From positions 1-64,000 of the forward strand of contig JAFQRA010000021.1 in NCBI GenBank assembly GCA_017410325.1: DNA of 64,000 nucleotides, in the 5' to 3' direction. Numbering within the stretch: the first letter of the stretch is position 1; every line of letters begins with the position of its first letter. This stretch comes from Clostridia bacterium. Its GTDB lineage: Bacteria > Bacillota > Clostridia > Oscillospirales > Acutalibacteraceae. Made by a program: the position numbers and the translations under genes. A model generated the notes under the pieces. That model had not been told where the DNA came from. It ran no database searches and was given only the letters and a program-made list of their open reading frames with translations. Below are positions 17,506-25,120 of the stretch, in pieces.

Positions 17506-19449
17506 TCAGAAAATCACCTTTTCTGCCTGCTGTCTGAGTACAAGACCGAGGAATTCATCAACGCTCATTGCGCCGATGTCGCCTTCGCCTCTCTTGCGTA
17601 CGCCGACCGTGCCTTCTTCGATTTCCTTGTCACCCATAACGAGGATATAGGGAATCTTCTCAAGCTGTGCTTCGCGAAGCTTGTAGCCGAGCTTTTCACT
17701 GCGGCAGTCAGCCGTTACACGAAGACCTGCTGCGGAAAGCTTTTCAACGAGTGCGTTTGCAGCCTCGTGGTGTCTGTCGGCAATCGGAGCAATTCTTACC
17801 TGCTCGGGAGCAAGCCATACGGGGAAGGCACCTGCATATTTTTCAATAAGCAGAGCGAGTGTACGCTCGTAGCAGCCGATTGAGGTACGGTGAATGATGT
17901 AGGGATTCTTCTTTGTACCGTCTGCATCAACGTATTCCATACCGAATTTTTCGGCAAGCATCTGGTCAATCTGAATTGTGATGAGCGTGTCTTCCTTGCC
18001 GTGAACGTTCTTAATCTGAATATCGAGCTTCGGGCCGTAGAAGGCAGCTTCACCGATACCGATTTTGTAGGGGATTTCAAGGTGGTCAAGGATTTTTGCC
18101 ATAATGCCCTGTGCTTCATCCCACTGCTCAACCGTACCGATGTACTTTTCCTTGTCATCGGGATCCCACTGTGAGAAACGGTAGGAAACGTCCTCGTAAA
18201 GGCCGAGGGTTTTGAGCATATAGATTGCAAGCTCAAGACAGCCCTTGAACTCGTCCTCAAGCTGTTCGGGACGGCACATAAGGTGGCCTTCGGAAATTGT
18301 GAACTGGCGTACACGGATAAGGCCGTGCATTTCGCCGGAAGCCTCGTTTCTGAAAAGTGTGGAGGTCTCGTTGTATCGCAAAGGCAGGTCACGGTAGGAG
18401 CGTGCTCTGTTGAGGTATGCCTGATACTGGAACGGGCAGGTCATCGGGCGAAGGGCAAATACCTCGTCGTCCTTTTCTTCGTCACCTAGGACGAACATAC
18501 CGTCCTGATAATGGTCCCAGTGGCCGGAAACCTTGTAAAGGTCGCTCTTGGCCATATAGGGTGTCTTGGTGAGAAGCCAGCCTCTCTTCTGCTCCTCGTC
18601 CTCAACGAATCTCTGAAGGAGCTGAATTATTCTTGCGCCCTTGGGCAGAAGAATCGGCAGACCCTGACCTATAATATCGGAGGTGGTGAAAAGCTCAAGC
18701 TCTCTGCCGAGCTTATTGTGGTCGCGCTTCTTCGCTTCTTCAATTGCCTCAAGGTGAGCGTCAAGGTCAGCCTGCTTTGTGAAGGCTGTGCCGTAAATTC
18801 TCTGGAGCATCTTGTTTTTGGAGTCGCCTCTCCAGTAAGCACCCGTTGCAGAGGTGAGCTTGAAGGCCTTTACGCGTGAGGTGTCGGGAATGTGAGGGCC
18901 TGCGCAAAGCTCGTCGAATTCAGCCTGCTTGAAGAAGGAGATATTCTCGCCCTTGTCGGCGTGCTCTTTGATAAGCTCAACCTTGTAGACTTCGCCCTTT
19001 TCCTCCATTTTTGCAATGGCATCGGCAGGGGAGAGCTCATATCTTTCGAGCGCAATGCCTTCCTTGACGATTTTCTTCATCTCGGCCTCAATTTTTTCGA
19101 GCACCTCGGGTGTGAAAGAAACGTCGCAGTCAAAATCGTAGTAGAAGCCGTTATCTATAGCGGGGCCGATAGCAAGCTTTGCCTGCGGATAAAGCCTTTT
19201 GACAGCCTGTGCAAGAATGTGCGAAGCTGTGTGGCGGAAAGCTTTCTTGCCTTCCTCGTCGTCAAAGGTGAGAATCTCAACCTGAGCGTCTGCGTCAAGT
19301 GCTGTGCGAAGGTCGCAGACCTCGCCGTTTACCCTTGCAACACAGGCGGCCTTGTAAAGACCCATACCCAGACTTTTTGCGATTTCGGCAACGGTAGTGC
19401 CGTTTTTGTACTCCTTAACAACGTTGTCTTTAAGTGTTACGTTAATCAC
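17506..19449 (-). CDS. thrS: Threonyl-tRNA synthetase
   Basis: Charges tRNA-Thr and edits Ser-tRNA-Thr. 647 aa with the usual order: TGS domain (1-60), editing domain with HTASHILAQAVKRLYP, class II core with MRPMTCPFQYQAYLNRA and GLIRVRQFTISEGHL, and C-terminal anticodon domain (VRIAPIADRH). The start is GTG 19449 behind AGAAAGGATG. It follows a T-box leader, so it is induced by uncharged tRNA-Thr. dut is co-transcribed. Confidence 0.97.
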   Translation of the reverse strand: MINVTLKDNVVKEYKNGTTVAEIAKSLGMGLYKAACVARVNGEVCDLRTALDADAQVEILTFDDEEGKKAFRHTASHILAQAVKRLYPQAKLAIGPAIDNGFYYDFDCDVSFTPEVLEKIEAEMKKIVKEGIALERYELSPADAIAKMEEKGEVYKVELIKEHADKGENISFFKQAEFDELCAGPHIPDTSRVKAFKLTSATGAYWRGDSKNKMLQRIYGTAFTKQADLDAHLEAIEEAKKRDHNKLGRELELFTTSDIIGQGLPILLPKGARIIQLLQRFVEDEEQKRGWLLTKTPYMAKSDLYKVSGHWDHYQDGMFVLGDEEKDDEVFALRPMTCPFQYQAYLNRARSYRDLPLRYNETSTLFRNEASGEMHGLIRVRQFTISEGHLMCRPEQLEDEFKGCLELAIYMLKTLGLYEDVSYRFSQWDPDDKEKYIGTVEQWDEAQGIMAKILDHLEIPYKIGIGEAAFYGPKLDIQIKNVHGKEDTLITIQIDQMLAEKFGMEYVDADGTKKNPYIIHRTSIGCYERTLALLIEKYAGAFPVWLAPEQVRIAPIADRHHEAANALVEKLSAAGLRVTADCRSEKLGYKLREAQLEKIPYILVMGDKEIEEGTVGVRKRGEGDIGAMSVDEFLGLVLRQQAEKVIF

Positions 19450-19455
19450 TGTATA

Positions 19456-19745
19456 TCATCCTTTCTGTAAAGATATCAAAATAAAAAACTCCACCCCGTA
19501 AAAATACAGGGTGAAGTACAATAAACCATACTCCACGGTTCCACCCGTGTTGCGTACAAAAAGTACGCCGCTTTAATAACCTTAACGCAGTTTATACGGC
19601 ACAGCTTATTTGACGGAAAATCAACTTCGCAGGCACTCGGCAGCGGTCGGCATCGGGGCTGAATATCCGCCTTTCAGCTTTTGGCGGACTCTCTGTTAAT
19701 CAACTTTTCCGAAGCACATTCTGCTTCATCGCTTTATTAATATAA
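19456..19745 (-). promoter_or_regulatory. T-box leader of thrS
   Basis: Read on the minus strand: stem I with the AGAGAG (K-turn) and GCTGAAAGGCGGA segments (about 19665-19700), a candidate Thr specifier ACC at 19647-19645, the T-box core GGGTGGAACCGTGG (about 19536-19550), and a terminator stem CTTCACCCTG...CGGGGTGGAG followed by six T (about 19485-19515). Antitermination when uncharged tRNA-Thr binds is the established mechanism for this family. Confidence 0.9.
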
Positions 19746-19756
19746 ATATTAAAAAC

Positions 19757-19785
19757 AATATATCACTTTTAATTCGCCGTGTCAA
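19757..19785 (-). promoter_or_regulatory. Promoter of T-box/thrS/dut
   Basis: On the minus strand TTGACA (19785-19780), 17-nt spacer, TATATT (19762-19757), close to consensus. Confidence 0.75.
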
Positions 19786-19816
19786 GCAGTTTGTTTAAGT
19801 TCTTTTACGGATAATA

Positions 19817-19845
19817 TTGACTGTCACGAACATTTGTGCTAATAT
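19817..19845 (+). promoter_or_regulatory. Promoter of holin-like toxin copy 2
   Basis: TTGACT (19817-19822), 17-nt spacer ending TGC (extended -10), TAATAT (19840-19845). The expected start near 19853 makes the mRNA begin GTAAGGTGTTGCC. Confidence 0.7.
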
Positions 19846-19852
19846 ATCCGTT

Positions 19853-19865
19853 GTAAGGTGTTGCC
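19853..19865. repeat. 13-bp inverted repeat, left arm, at toxin mRNA 5' end
   Basis: GTAAGGTGTTGCC is the exact reverse complement of GGCAACACCTTAC at 20092-20104. The left arm is also half of a local hairpin GTAAGG-tgttg-CCTTAC. Confidence 0.85.
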
Positions 19866-19938
19866 TTACAACGGTAGGCGGTTGCACCCTCTTTTATTCG
19901 GAGGGCGCCTTTTCCCTCCGGAAAGGAGGGCGGTGCCA

Positions 19939-20025
19939 ATGGTTACATACGAAGAACTGTTCCTTTTCGGAACGCTTTTGGTTTCAATCATAGCACTTGT
20001 TGTCGAACTGACAAAAAAGAAATAA
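19939..20025 (+). CDS. Holin-like mini-toxin (Hol_Tox family), copy 2
   Basis: 28-aa peptide: MVTYEELFLFGTLLVSIIAL then VVELTKKK. The TYEEL start, a single hydrophobic helix and a Lys-rich tail match the putative holin-like toxin family of Firmicutes type I systems. A very strong ribosome site GAAAGGAGGG (19921-19930) lies 8 nt before the ATG. In the leader a hairpin (CCCTC...GAGGG, CTCCGG) lies next to that site and could hide it. The 3' end overlaps an antisense RNA. All expected parts of a working type I locus are present: own promoter, toxin frame, antisense promoter, shared terminator hairpin. Confidence 0.75.
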   Translation: MVTYEELFLFGTLLVSIIALVVELTKKK

Positions 20026-20104
20026 CCGCCCCAGCCTGCAAACTGAGCGGTTAATTTCTTAACTACCATTTTGAGGGCGTAACCGTCTATCGGCAACACC
20101 TTAC
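20012..20104 (-). ncRNA. Predicted antisense antitoxin RNA, copy 2
   Basis: Starts near 20104 from a consensus promoter, begins GTAAGGTGTTGCCGATAG, and ends at the hairpin AACCGC...GCGGTT (about 20025-20056) followed by TTTCTTTTTT, overlapping the last codons of the toxin gene. About 90 nt. The region GAGGGCGTAACCGTCTATCG is identical with copy 1. Complementarity to the 3' part of the toxin mRNA is complete by construction. Confidence 0.7.
20092..20104. repeat. 13-bp inverted repeat, right arm, at antisense RNA 5' end
   Basis: GGCAACACCTTAC on the plus strand; read on the minus strand it is GTAAGGTGTTGCC, the same as the toxin mRNA 5' end at 19853. Also present at copy 1 (4728-4740) without a left partner. 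Confidence 0.85.
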
Positions 20105-20110
20105 ACCTTT

Positions 20111-20139
20111 ATTATATTCAGCTTTTTGCATGTTGTCAA
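20111..20139 (-). promoter_or_regulatory. Consensus promoter of antisense RNA copy 2
   Basis: On the minus strand TTGACA (20139-20134), 17-nt spacer, TATAAT (20116-20111): a perfect sigma-A consensus, stronger than the toxin promoter, as expected for an antitoxin kept in excess. Confidence 0.85.
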
Positions 20140-20181
20140 TAGTTTTATTCTGCTCATTTAAGTAAATAAATTGAACAGAAA

Positions 20182-20766
20182 TTACAACATTTTACGCATA
20201 ACAGCTTGACCGTTTTCTCTTGCAATTTCAACGAAGCCTGATTTTTCGTAAAGGCGCATAGGTCCTTGAAAATCAAAGTTGTCTCTGCTTTCGGAAAGTC
20301 TGGCATAGCCTTCAACAGCTATATAGCCGTTTTCTTTTGCATCTTTGCAAACTCTTTCAATGAAAGCCGAAGCAATTCCCATACCTCGGTATTCGGGTGC
20401 AATTTCAAAACAAACAATAGAAACGGTTTTACCGCAAGTGTTTTCTTTGGCGAATTTCGGAACAAAACCGGCATAGCTTTCAATATCTGCTGCATTGCAC
20501 CAACCGACAGATATATTGCCATCAAAAGCAAGATAGCCGTGGATTTTGTTTTCATTGAGCATTTTTACTGCGTACTTGCGCAAAGTTTTCTTCACGCCGA
20601 ATATCTTGAATTTTTTAACCATCTTTTTAATGGTTTCTTCGTCCTGGTTGGGTGAAGTGCAGTAGCAAGGCCCGTTGGGATTACCGTCGGTAAATGCACG
20701 GTTGTCAAAAAAGTCAAGATAATCCTCGTTTAATTCAGTTGTCAAAGGTTTAATTGTAATCATCAT
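20182..20766 (-). CDS. GNAT-family N-acetyltransferase
   Basis: 194-aa acetyltransferase-fold protein. The acetyl-CoA loop is in SIVCFEIAPEYRGMGIASAF; the C-terminal RLYEKSGFVEIAREN is the usual last strand. A Cys-containing N-terminal segment (GNPNGPCYCTSPNQ) resembles a subgroup of uncharacterised GNAT proteins with CYC near the N-terminus. Start ATG 20766 (or 20763), 5 bp after the lipid kinase stop; the longer frame upstream overlaps that gene and is out of family. Substrate unknown. Last gene of the trpS-to-GNAT group. Confidence 0.75.
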   Translation of the reverse strand: MMITIKPLTTELNEDYLDFFDNRAFTDGNPNGPCYCTSPNQDEETIKKMVKKFKIFGVKKTLRKYAVKMLNENKIHGYLAFDGNISVGWCNAADIESYAGFVPKFAKENTCGKTVSIVCFEIAPEYRGMGIASAFIERVCKDAKENGYIAVEGYARLSESRDNFDFQGPMRLYEKSGFVEIARENGQAVMRKML

Positions 20767-20771
20767 AAAAC

Positions 20772-21680
20772 TTAACTTCTGTAAACCTTTACAGCGTGCT
20801 TGCGGCAGTCGAACTCGGCTATTTTGTATGCGCCGCCGTACTCGCCGTCGAGTGTCCACGGAATTTCACCGTCAAGACATTCTACTACAAAGTGGCTGCC
20901 TTTGGTGAGGGTGAACATATCCTCATTGTACTTGTGCTGAATGAGAAGCTCTTTTGCACGCTCCGTCCACATTTTTGCGCCGTGGGGCATTTTTGCAAGG
21001 TTGAGCTCGAACAGTCCGTCGTCAAAGCCTATGTCCTCACGCTTGTACTTGATGATGTTACCGATTGAAAGCGAGCTTGAAATTGCGCCGAAGGCGTATT
21101 CGCCCTCGTAAACGTCGTTGTCGCACTCAATTCTCATTGAAAGCGGCTTGAAGCCCTTGAGCTCCTTGAGGCCTGCGACAAAGTAAGCGGGGTAGCCGAA
21201 AACGTTTTTGGCAGACTGTGAAACGGAATACGAGCTCTTTGTGAATATACCGAAGGAAGCGGTGTAGCAGAAATAGCGCTCGTTATTCATCTGGCCCATA
21301 TCGTGGAATTTCGGCTCAACCTCGCAGATGAGGTCGATTGCCTTCTGAACATCTGTGGGCACGCCTATGCTTGCGGCAAAGTCGTTCGTTGTGCCGCTGG
21401 GAATATAGCCTATCGGAATTTCAATGCCCGACTGAATAACGCCGTTTACAGTTTCGTTGAAGGTGCCGTCACCGCCGCGGCAGACAATAAGGTCGAATTT
21501 GTCGGCAAGGAGCTTGGCGTATTCCGTTGCGTCACCGCGCTTCTGTGTGGTGTAAACGGTGGTTTCAAAGCCTGCCTTTGTGAACATATCGGCAATATGC
21601 CAGAGCTGTTTTTTGAGTGTGTATCTGCCCGAGCAGGGGTTGATTATTACGAGAACTTTTTTGCCCTTCTGGTTTTCCAT
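20772..21680 (-). CDS. Diacylglycerol/lipid kinase, YegS/DagK type
   Basis: 302-aa soluble lipid kinase with the DAGK catalytic domain: VLVIINPCSGR near the N-terminus, CRGGDGTFNETVNGV nucleotide site, IPSGTTNDFAASIG. It likely phosphorylates diacylglycerol or a related lipid in phospholipid recycling. AGGATG precedes the ATG. Sits between an M24 peptidase (26 bp) and a GNAT gene. Confidence 0.88.
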   Translation of the reverse strand: MENQKGKKVLVIINPCSGRYTLKKQLWHIADMFTKAGFETTVYTTQKRGDATEYAKLLADKFDLIVCRGGDGTFNETVNGVIQSGIEIPIGYIPSGTTNDFAASIGVPTDVQKAIDLICEVEPKFHDMGQMNNERYFCYTASFGIFTKSSYSVSQSAKNVFGYPAYFVAGLKELKGFKPLSMRIECDNDVYEGEYAFGAISSSLSIGNIIKYKREDIGFDDGLFELNLAKMPHGAKMWTERAKELLIQHKYNEDMFTLTKGSHFVVECLDGEIPWTLDGEYGGAYKIAEFDCRKHAVKVYRS

Positions 21681-21706
21681 CTCTTCACATCCTAAGTGTA
21701 ATTTTA

Positions 21707-22783
21707 TTAATTATTAAGAACTGTAAGCTCCTTGGGTGCATTTGTAAGGTTTTCACAGCCATTTTCGGTTATGAGGAGCATATCTTCAATTCTGACACCG
21801 AACCTGTCGGGAAGATAAATGCCGGGCTCTGCTGTAATTACGTTGCCGGTACGCAGTGTGTAGCTGCTCTTTTCGGAAACTCTGGGTTCTTCGTGAATGT
21901 CTATTCCTACGCCGTGCCCCGTTGCGTGGCCGAATGCGTGGCCGTAGCCGGATTTGTCAATTACGCTTCTTGCGGCAAAATCCACCGTTGAGGCGGGTAT
22001 TCCTGCTGCCGCCGTTTTGATTGCGGCTGCCTGCGCTTCAAGGACGATAGCGTAAACGTCTGCCATCATATCGCTGACTTCGCCTACAGCAACCGTTCTT
22101 GTCATATCACTGCAATAGCCGTTTACCTTTGCGCCGAAATCCATTGTTACGAAATCGCCGAATTCTATAATTTTGTCGCTTGGCACACCGTGTGGCAGGG
22201 AGGTCTTTTTGCCGCTGACAACTATCGTGTCAAAGGCTATGCCCTCGGCACCGTTGCGCAGCATATAGAAATCAATTGCAAGCGCAACCTCTTTTTCGGT
22301 CATACCGGGCTTTATGTATTTGATAACGTGGTTGTAGGCGGCCTCGGCAATAGTCTGGGCGGCCTTTATGTTTTCAACCTCTTCGGCCTTCTTTTCGCAG
22401 CGCAGAAAACGCAGAGCTTTGTCCAGGCGGCTGTCGAAAACAGCCTTGAAGCCGTCGGGCTTGAAAATTCTGTTGAATTCGCGAAGACCCGCTATCGTGA
22501 CGTGGTCAGCTTCAAGTGCAACGCTTGAGCAGTTGAACTTTTTGAGGTACTTCGGAATCTGCTCCTTGTAATCCTTCATAAGCACAACGTCACAGCAATC
22601 AACGCTTGCCTGTGCCGCCTCAATGTAACGGCTGTCCGTCATAAAAACACTGCCGTTGCGGCTGACAACGATGTAGCCCGAATCGGTGTTGAAGCCCGTA
22701 AAATATCTTATGTTTGAGGGGCTGGAAATAATACCCGCATCAATATCCTTGGGTAAAAGCTTTATAAGGTCGTGAAGTTCCAT
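21707..22783 (-). CDS. M24 family metallopeptidase (Xaa-Pro dipeptidase/aminopeptidase)
   Basis: 358-aa creatinase-like N-domain plus pita-bread catalytic domain, cleaving X-Pro bonds with two metal ions. Metal ligands lie in TMDFGAKVNGYCSDMTRTV, GHATGHGVGIDIHEEPRVS and ITAEPGIYL. A GGAG is 8 nt from the second ATG (22783) and only 2 nt from the first (22789), so 22783 is preferred. The ribosome site is inside the end of yqeG, suggesting translational coupling. Confidence 0.9.
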   Translation of the reverse strand: MELHDLIKLLPKDIDAGIISSPSNIRYFTGFNTDSGYIVVSRNGSVFMTDSRYIEAAQASVDCCDVVLMKDYKEQIPKYLKKFNCSSVALEADHVTIAGLREFNRIFKPDGFKAVFDSRLDKALRFLRCEKKAEEVENIKAAQTIAEAAYNHVIKYIKPGMTEKEVALAIDFYMLRNGAEGIAFDTIVVSGKKTSLPHGVPSDKIIEFGDFVTMDFGAKVNGYCSDMTRTVAVGEVSDMMADVYAIVLEAQAAAIKTAAAGIPASTVDFAARSVIDKSGYGHAFGHATGHGVGIDIHEEPRVSEKSSYTLRTGNVITAEPGIYLPDRFGVRIEDMLLITENGCENLTNAPKELTVLNN

Positions 22784-22785
22784 TT

Positions 22786-23304
22786 TCATTTCTCCGTTTT
22801 TCTGCGTTCAAATTCCTGCAAAAGCTCTTTTTCACCGTCTCTTGCTTTTTTGAAATAGAACTTGAATATTTTTTCGTCCCGTGCCCTGTCCGTAAATACG
22901 GCAACGGCACCGGCGGTATTTGCAGCAAGCATATCCGTCTTTAGCTGGTCGCCGACCATTGCAAGGCGTTCAATCGGCAGACCCAATTTTTCCGCCGCCC
23001 TGAAAAGTCCGTCGGGTCGGGGCTTTTTTGCACTGTATATATAATACCCGATGTTCAGCTTTTTTGCAACAGGAATAACCCGAAGAGGAATTGCGTTTGA
23101 AACTATGGCTGTTTTTACGCCTGCGGAACGGATATATTCAAGCCATTCCTTTACGCCCGGCAGGGGACGCAGGGTTTCGTCGTAAATCAGGGTGTTGTCA
23201 ATGTCGAGCAGCAGCCCGTCAACACCCATAGCCCTTATGTCGTCTGTTGTGATGTCGCACACGCTTTTGAAGCGGTATTGCGGCATATAGCGGTCATCAA
23301 GCAT
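22786..23304 (-). CDS. yqeG: YqeG family HAD IIIA-type phosphatase
   Basis: 172-aa HAD-superfamily protein. Motif I GLLLDIDNTLIYDE, motif II AIVSNAIP, a Lys (AKKPRPDG) and the acidic motif MVGDQLKTDM. The family is widespread in Firmicutes, commonly near ribosome or shikimate genes; substrate unproven. The spacing of AGGATGAG favours ATG 23304 over 23316. Follows rpsU after a terminator. Confidence 0.85.
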   Translation of the reverse strand: MLDDRYMPQYRFKSVCDITTDDIRAMGVDGLLLDIDNTLIYDETLRPLPGVKEWLEYIRSAGVKTAIVSNAIPLRVIPVAKKLNIGYYIYSAKKPRPDGLFRAAEKLGLPIERLAMVGDQLKTDMLAANTAGAVAVFTDRARDEKIFKFYFKKARDGEKELLQEFERRKTEK

Positions 23305-23320
23305 ATAAAATCTCATCCTG

Positions 23321-23357
23321 AATAAAAAATAAGACGGGCAAACAAATTGCCCGTCTT
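23321..23357 (-). terminator. rpsU terminator
   Basis: AAGACGGGCAA-acaaa-TTGCCCGTCTT (23331-23357), followed on the minus strand by ATTTTTTATT. It separates rpsU from yqeG, with read-through possible. Confidence 0.85.
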
Positions 23358-23365
23358 GTCGGTTC

Positions 23366-23542
23366 TTACTTATACTTGCGCTTACGAGCAGCCTCTGACT
23401 TCTTCTTTCTCTTTACAGAAGGCTTTTCATAGTGTTCTCTTTTGCGAACCTCCTGAATAACACCGTCTCTGGAAGTCTGTCTCTTAAATCTTCTGAGTGC
23501 GCTGTCTAAGGATTCGTTTTCTTTAACTTCTACTTTACTCAC
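23366..23542 (-). CDS. rpsU: 30S ribosomal protein S21
   Basis: 58-aa basic protein: start region [19 protein letters not shown], then [20 protein letters not shown] and a Lys/Arg C-terminus ending RKRKYK. Small-subunit protein near the anti-Shine-Dalgarno end of 16S rRNA. It starts with GTG at 23542 behind GGAGGGAGGG. Too short for many ORF finders. It has its own promoter (23600-23629) and terminator. Confidence 0.96.
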   Translation of the reverse strand: MSKVEVKENESLDSALRRFKRQTSRDGVIQEVRKREHYEKPSVKRKKKSEAARKRKYK

Positions 23543-23599
23543 TGTCTATTCCCTCCCTCCGCGAATTTGCAGGGGCAAATTTCTCATTCTATAGCAGAC

Positions 23600-23629
23600 A
23601 TTATACAACAAGAGATTGTCGCTTGTCAA
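23600..23629 (-). promoter_or_regulatory. Promoter of rpsU
   Basis: On the minus strand TTGACA (23629-23624), 18-nt spacer, TATAAT (23605-23600). Confidence 0.75.
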
Positions 23630-23637
23630 TAAGTTTT

Positions 23638-24648
23638 TTAAATTTGTTTGAAGCCGATTTTTTTCATGCATTTGTCAAGCGTTCTCTGGGCGAGTCTGCT
23701 TGCTCTTTCGGCACCCTTTGCCATACATTCGTTGATGTAGGCGGTGTCTGTGATTATGCGCTTGTACTCTGCCTGAACGGGTGCAAGCTCTGCAATAACA
23801 GCTTCAGCAACGGCAACCTTGAAATCGCCGTAGCCCTTGCCGTCAAACTCTTTTTCGATTTCCTCGTAAGCTTTGCCGGTACAGCAGGAGTATATAGTCA
23901 TAAGGTTGTTGATTCCGTCCTTACCGTCTGCATAGCGTACGCAGGCCTCTGAATCGGTAACTGCGCTCTTGAACTTCTTCATTATCATATTCGGCTCGTC
24001 AAGCACGGAAACGGATGCCTTGGGGTTGGGGTCGGATTTTGACATCTTCGAGGTCGGATCCTGCAAAGAGGTAATCTTTGCGCCCTTTTTGCCGATGAAC
24101 GGCTCGGGTATTGTGAAAACGTTGCCGTAGATGCCGTTGAAACGCTCGGCAATGTTACGCGTCAGCTCAAGGTGCTGCTTCTGGTCAGCGCCGATGGGCA
24201 CGAAATCCGACTGATAGAGCAGAATGTCAGCCGCCATAAGCGTGGGATAAGAGAAAAGACCTACGTTTATGTTGTCAGCGTGCTTCTGGCTCTTGTCCTT
24301 GAACTGTGTCATTCGGGAAGCCTCGCCGAACTGCGTGTAGCAGTTGAGAAGCCAGCCCAGCTGTGAGTGCTGAGGGACGTGGCTCTGCATAAATACAATG
24401 CTCTTTTCGGGGTCAAGGCCGTTGGCAAGCAGAAGCGCAAACATTTCCGTTGACTGCTTGCGAAGCATTGCAGGCTCCTGGCGTACTGTTATTGCGTGAA
24501 GGTCGGCAACGCCGAAAAGACAGTCGTAATCCTCGCTCATAGCCTTCCAGTTTTTAAGTGCGCCGAAATAATTGCCGATTGTCGGCACAGCTGTGGGCTG
24601 AATCAGGCTGAGTACACGCTTCTTGCGCTCGGGTGCTTGGTTTTCCAT
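23638..24648 (-). CDS. trpS: Tryptophanyl-tRNA synthetase
   Basis: Class I synthetase, 336 aa, full length. The HIGH-equivalent is in PTAVPTIGNYFGALKNW; the KMSKS loop is SKMSKSDPNPKAS; PIGADQKQHLELTRNIAERF is also typical. The leader is short with no T-box, unlike thrS. ATG 24648 is behind GGAG with a 10-nt gap. Confidence 0.96.
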   Translation of the reverse strand: MENQAPERKKRVLSLIQPTAVPTIGNYFGALKNWKAMSEDYDCLFGVADLHAITVRQEPAMLRKQSTEMFALLLANGLDPEKSIVFMQSHVPQHSQLGWLLNCYTQFGEASRMTQFKDKSQKHADNINVGLFSYPTLMAADILLYQSDFVPIGADQKQHLELTRNIAERFNGIYGNVFTIPEPFIGKKGAKITSLQDPTSKMSKSDPNPKASVSVLDEPNMIMKKFKSAVTDSEACVRYADGKDGINNLMTIYSCCTGKAYEEIEKEFDGKGYGDFKVAVAEAVIAELAPVQAEYKRIITDTAYINECMAKGAERASRLAQRTLDKCMKKIGFKQI

Positions 24649-24695
24649 ATCGTAATTTCTCCGTTAATCTTATGTAATAAAATATACAGTAAAAT

Positions 24696-24723
24696 ATTAT
24701 AGCATAATAGTTCGGGTTTGCAA
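24696..24723 (-). promoter_or_regulatory. Promoter of trpS
   Basis: On the minus strand TTGCAA, 16-nt spacer with TGC before the -10, TATAAT (24701-24696). Confidence 0.6.
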
Positions 24724-24731
24724 GTGTTTTC

Positions 24732-24760
24732 TTGACATTTGAGTGGAAAAAGAATATAAT
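24732..24760 (+). promoter_or_regulatory. Consensus promoter of small RNA locus 1
   Basis: TTGACA (24732-24737), 17-nt spacer, TATAAT (24755-24760): perfect consensus with no protein-coding gene directly behind it. Confidence 0.75.
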
Positions 24761-24767
24761 ATTAATA

Positions 24768-24833
24768 TAGTGATACATCGCCGGGTGTGTGTTCTGCACC
24801 GGCCCCGGTCTTGAACGGTGTATCACTTTTCTT
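24768..24833 (+). ncRNA. Small structured RNA of unknown family, locus 1
   Basis: About 65 nt. Closing helix GTGATACA (24770-24777) with TGTATCAC (24819-24826), directly followed by TTTTCTT. Inside, GCCGG-g-TG pairs with CA-CCGGC around a loop, then a linker CCCGGTCTTGAACGG. The perfect promoter and the stem plus T-run mark a discrete transcript. I do not recognise the family; no reading frame fits it. Confidence 0.6.
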
Positions 24834-24869
24834 AATATATAGAATGTTTGATATATCCGGGGGTTATTA

Positions 24870-24898
24870 TTGATTAACCAATAACAGTTTGATACAAT
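24870..24898 (+). promoter_or_regulatory. Promoter of small RNA locus 2
   Basis: TTGATT (24870-24875), 17-nt spacer, TACAAT (24893-24898). Confidence 0.6.
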
Positions 24899-24904
24899 AC
24901 TATA

Positions 24905-25042
24905 AGAGTTGTTGCTGAGATATCGGTTACCACGGCAAGTAAAGTCCGTAGGGCAACTCTGTATTGAAGCACGAAACGTGGTGTCGGAATTGCCGATACG
25001 GTTTTTAAACCGCTAAACGGAATCGTTGCTTCTTTTTTGTTT
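24905..25042 (+). ncRNA. Structured RNA of unknown family, locus 2
   Basis: Starting behind its own promoter, about 138 nt: an outer helix GAGTTG...CAACTC encloses ACGG-caagtaaagt-CCGT. A chain of four small hairpins follows (CACG-aaa-CGTG, TCGG-aattg-CCGA, CGGTT-ttta-AACCG, AACG-gaat-CGTT), then GCTTCTTTTTT. deoC has a separate promoter further on, so this looks like a stand-alone RNA more than a leader. No match to purine, TPP, GEMM or other riboswitch consensus I know. A minus-strand frame over it continues into the deoC shadow and is not credible. Confidence 0.5.
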
Positions 25043-25063
25043 TCGTAATTATTGGGTGCTTTA

Positions 25064-25092
25064 TTGCAATTAGAATTAAACAATGCTATTAT
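25064..25092 (+). promoter_or_regulatory. Promoter of deoC-deoD
   Basis: TTGCAA (25064-25069), 17-nt spacer ending TGC, TATTAT (25087-25092). Confidence 0.6.
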
Positions 25093-25120
25093 AAAATAAA
25101 CAAAAACATGAAAGGCGGTT

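Noticed and set aside
24905..25042. Possible TPP riboswitch because of GCTGAGAT near 24917
   Set aside because: The second TPP-conserved block (ACCTGAT...TAATGC) is missing, and the following genes are deoC-deoD with their own promoter.
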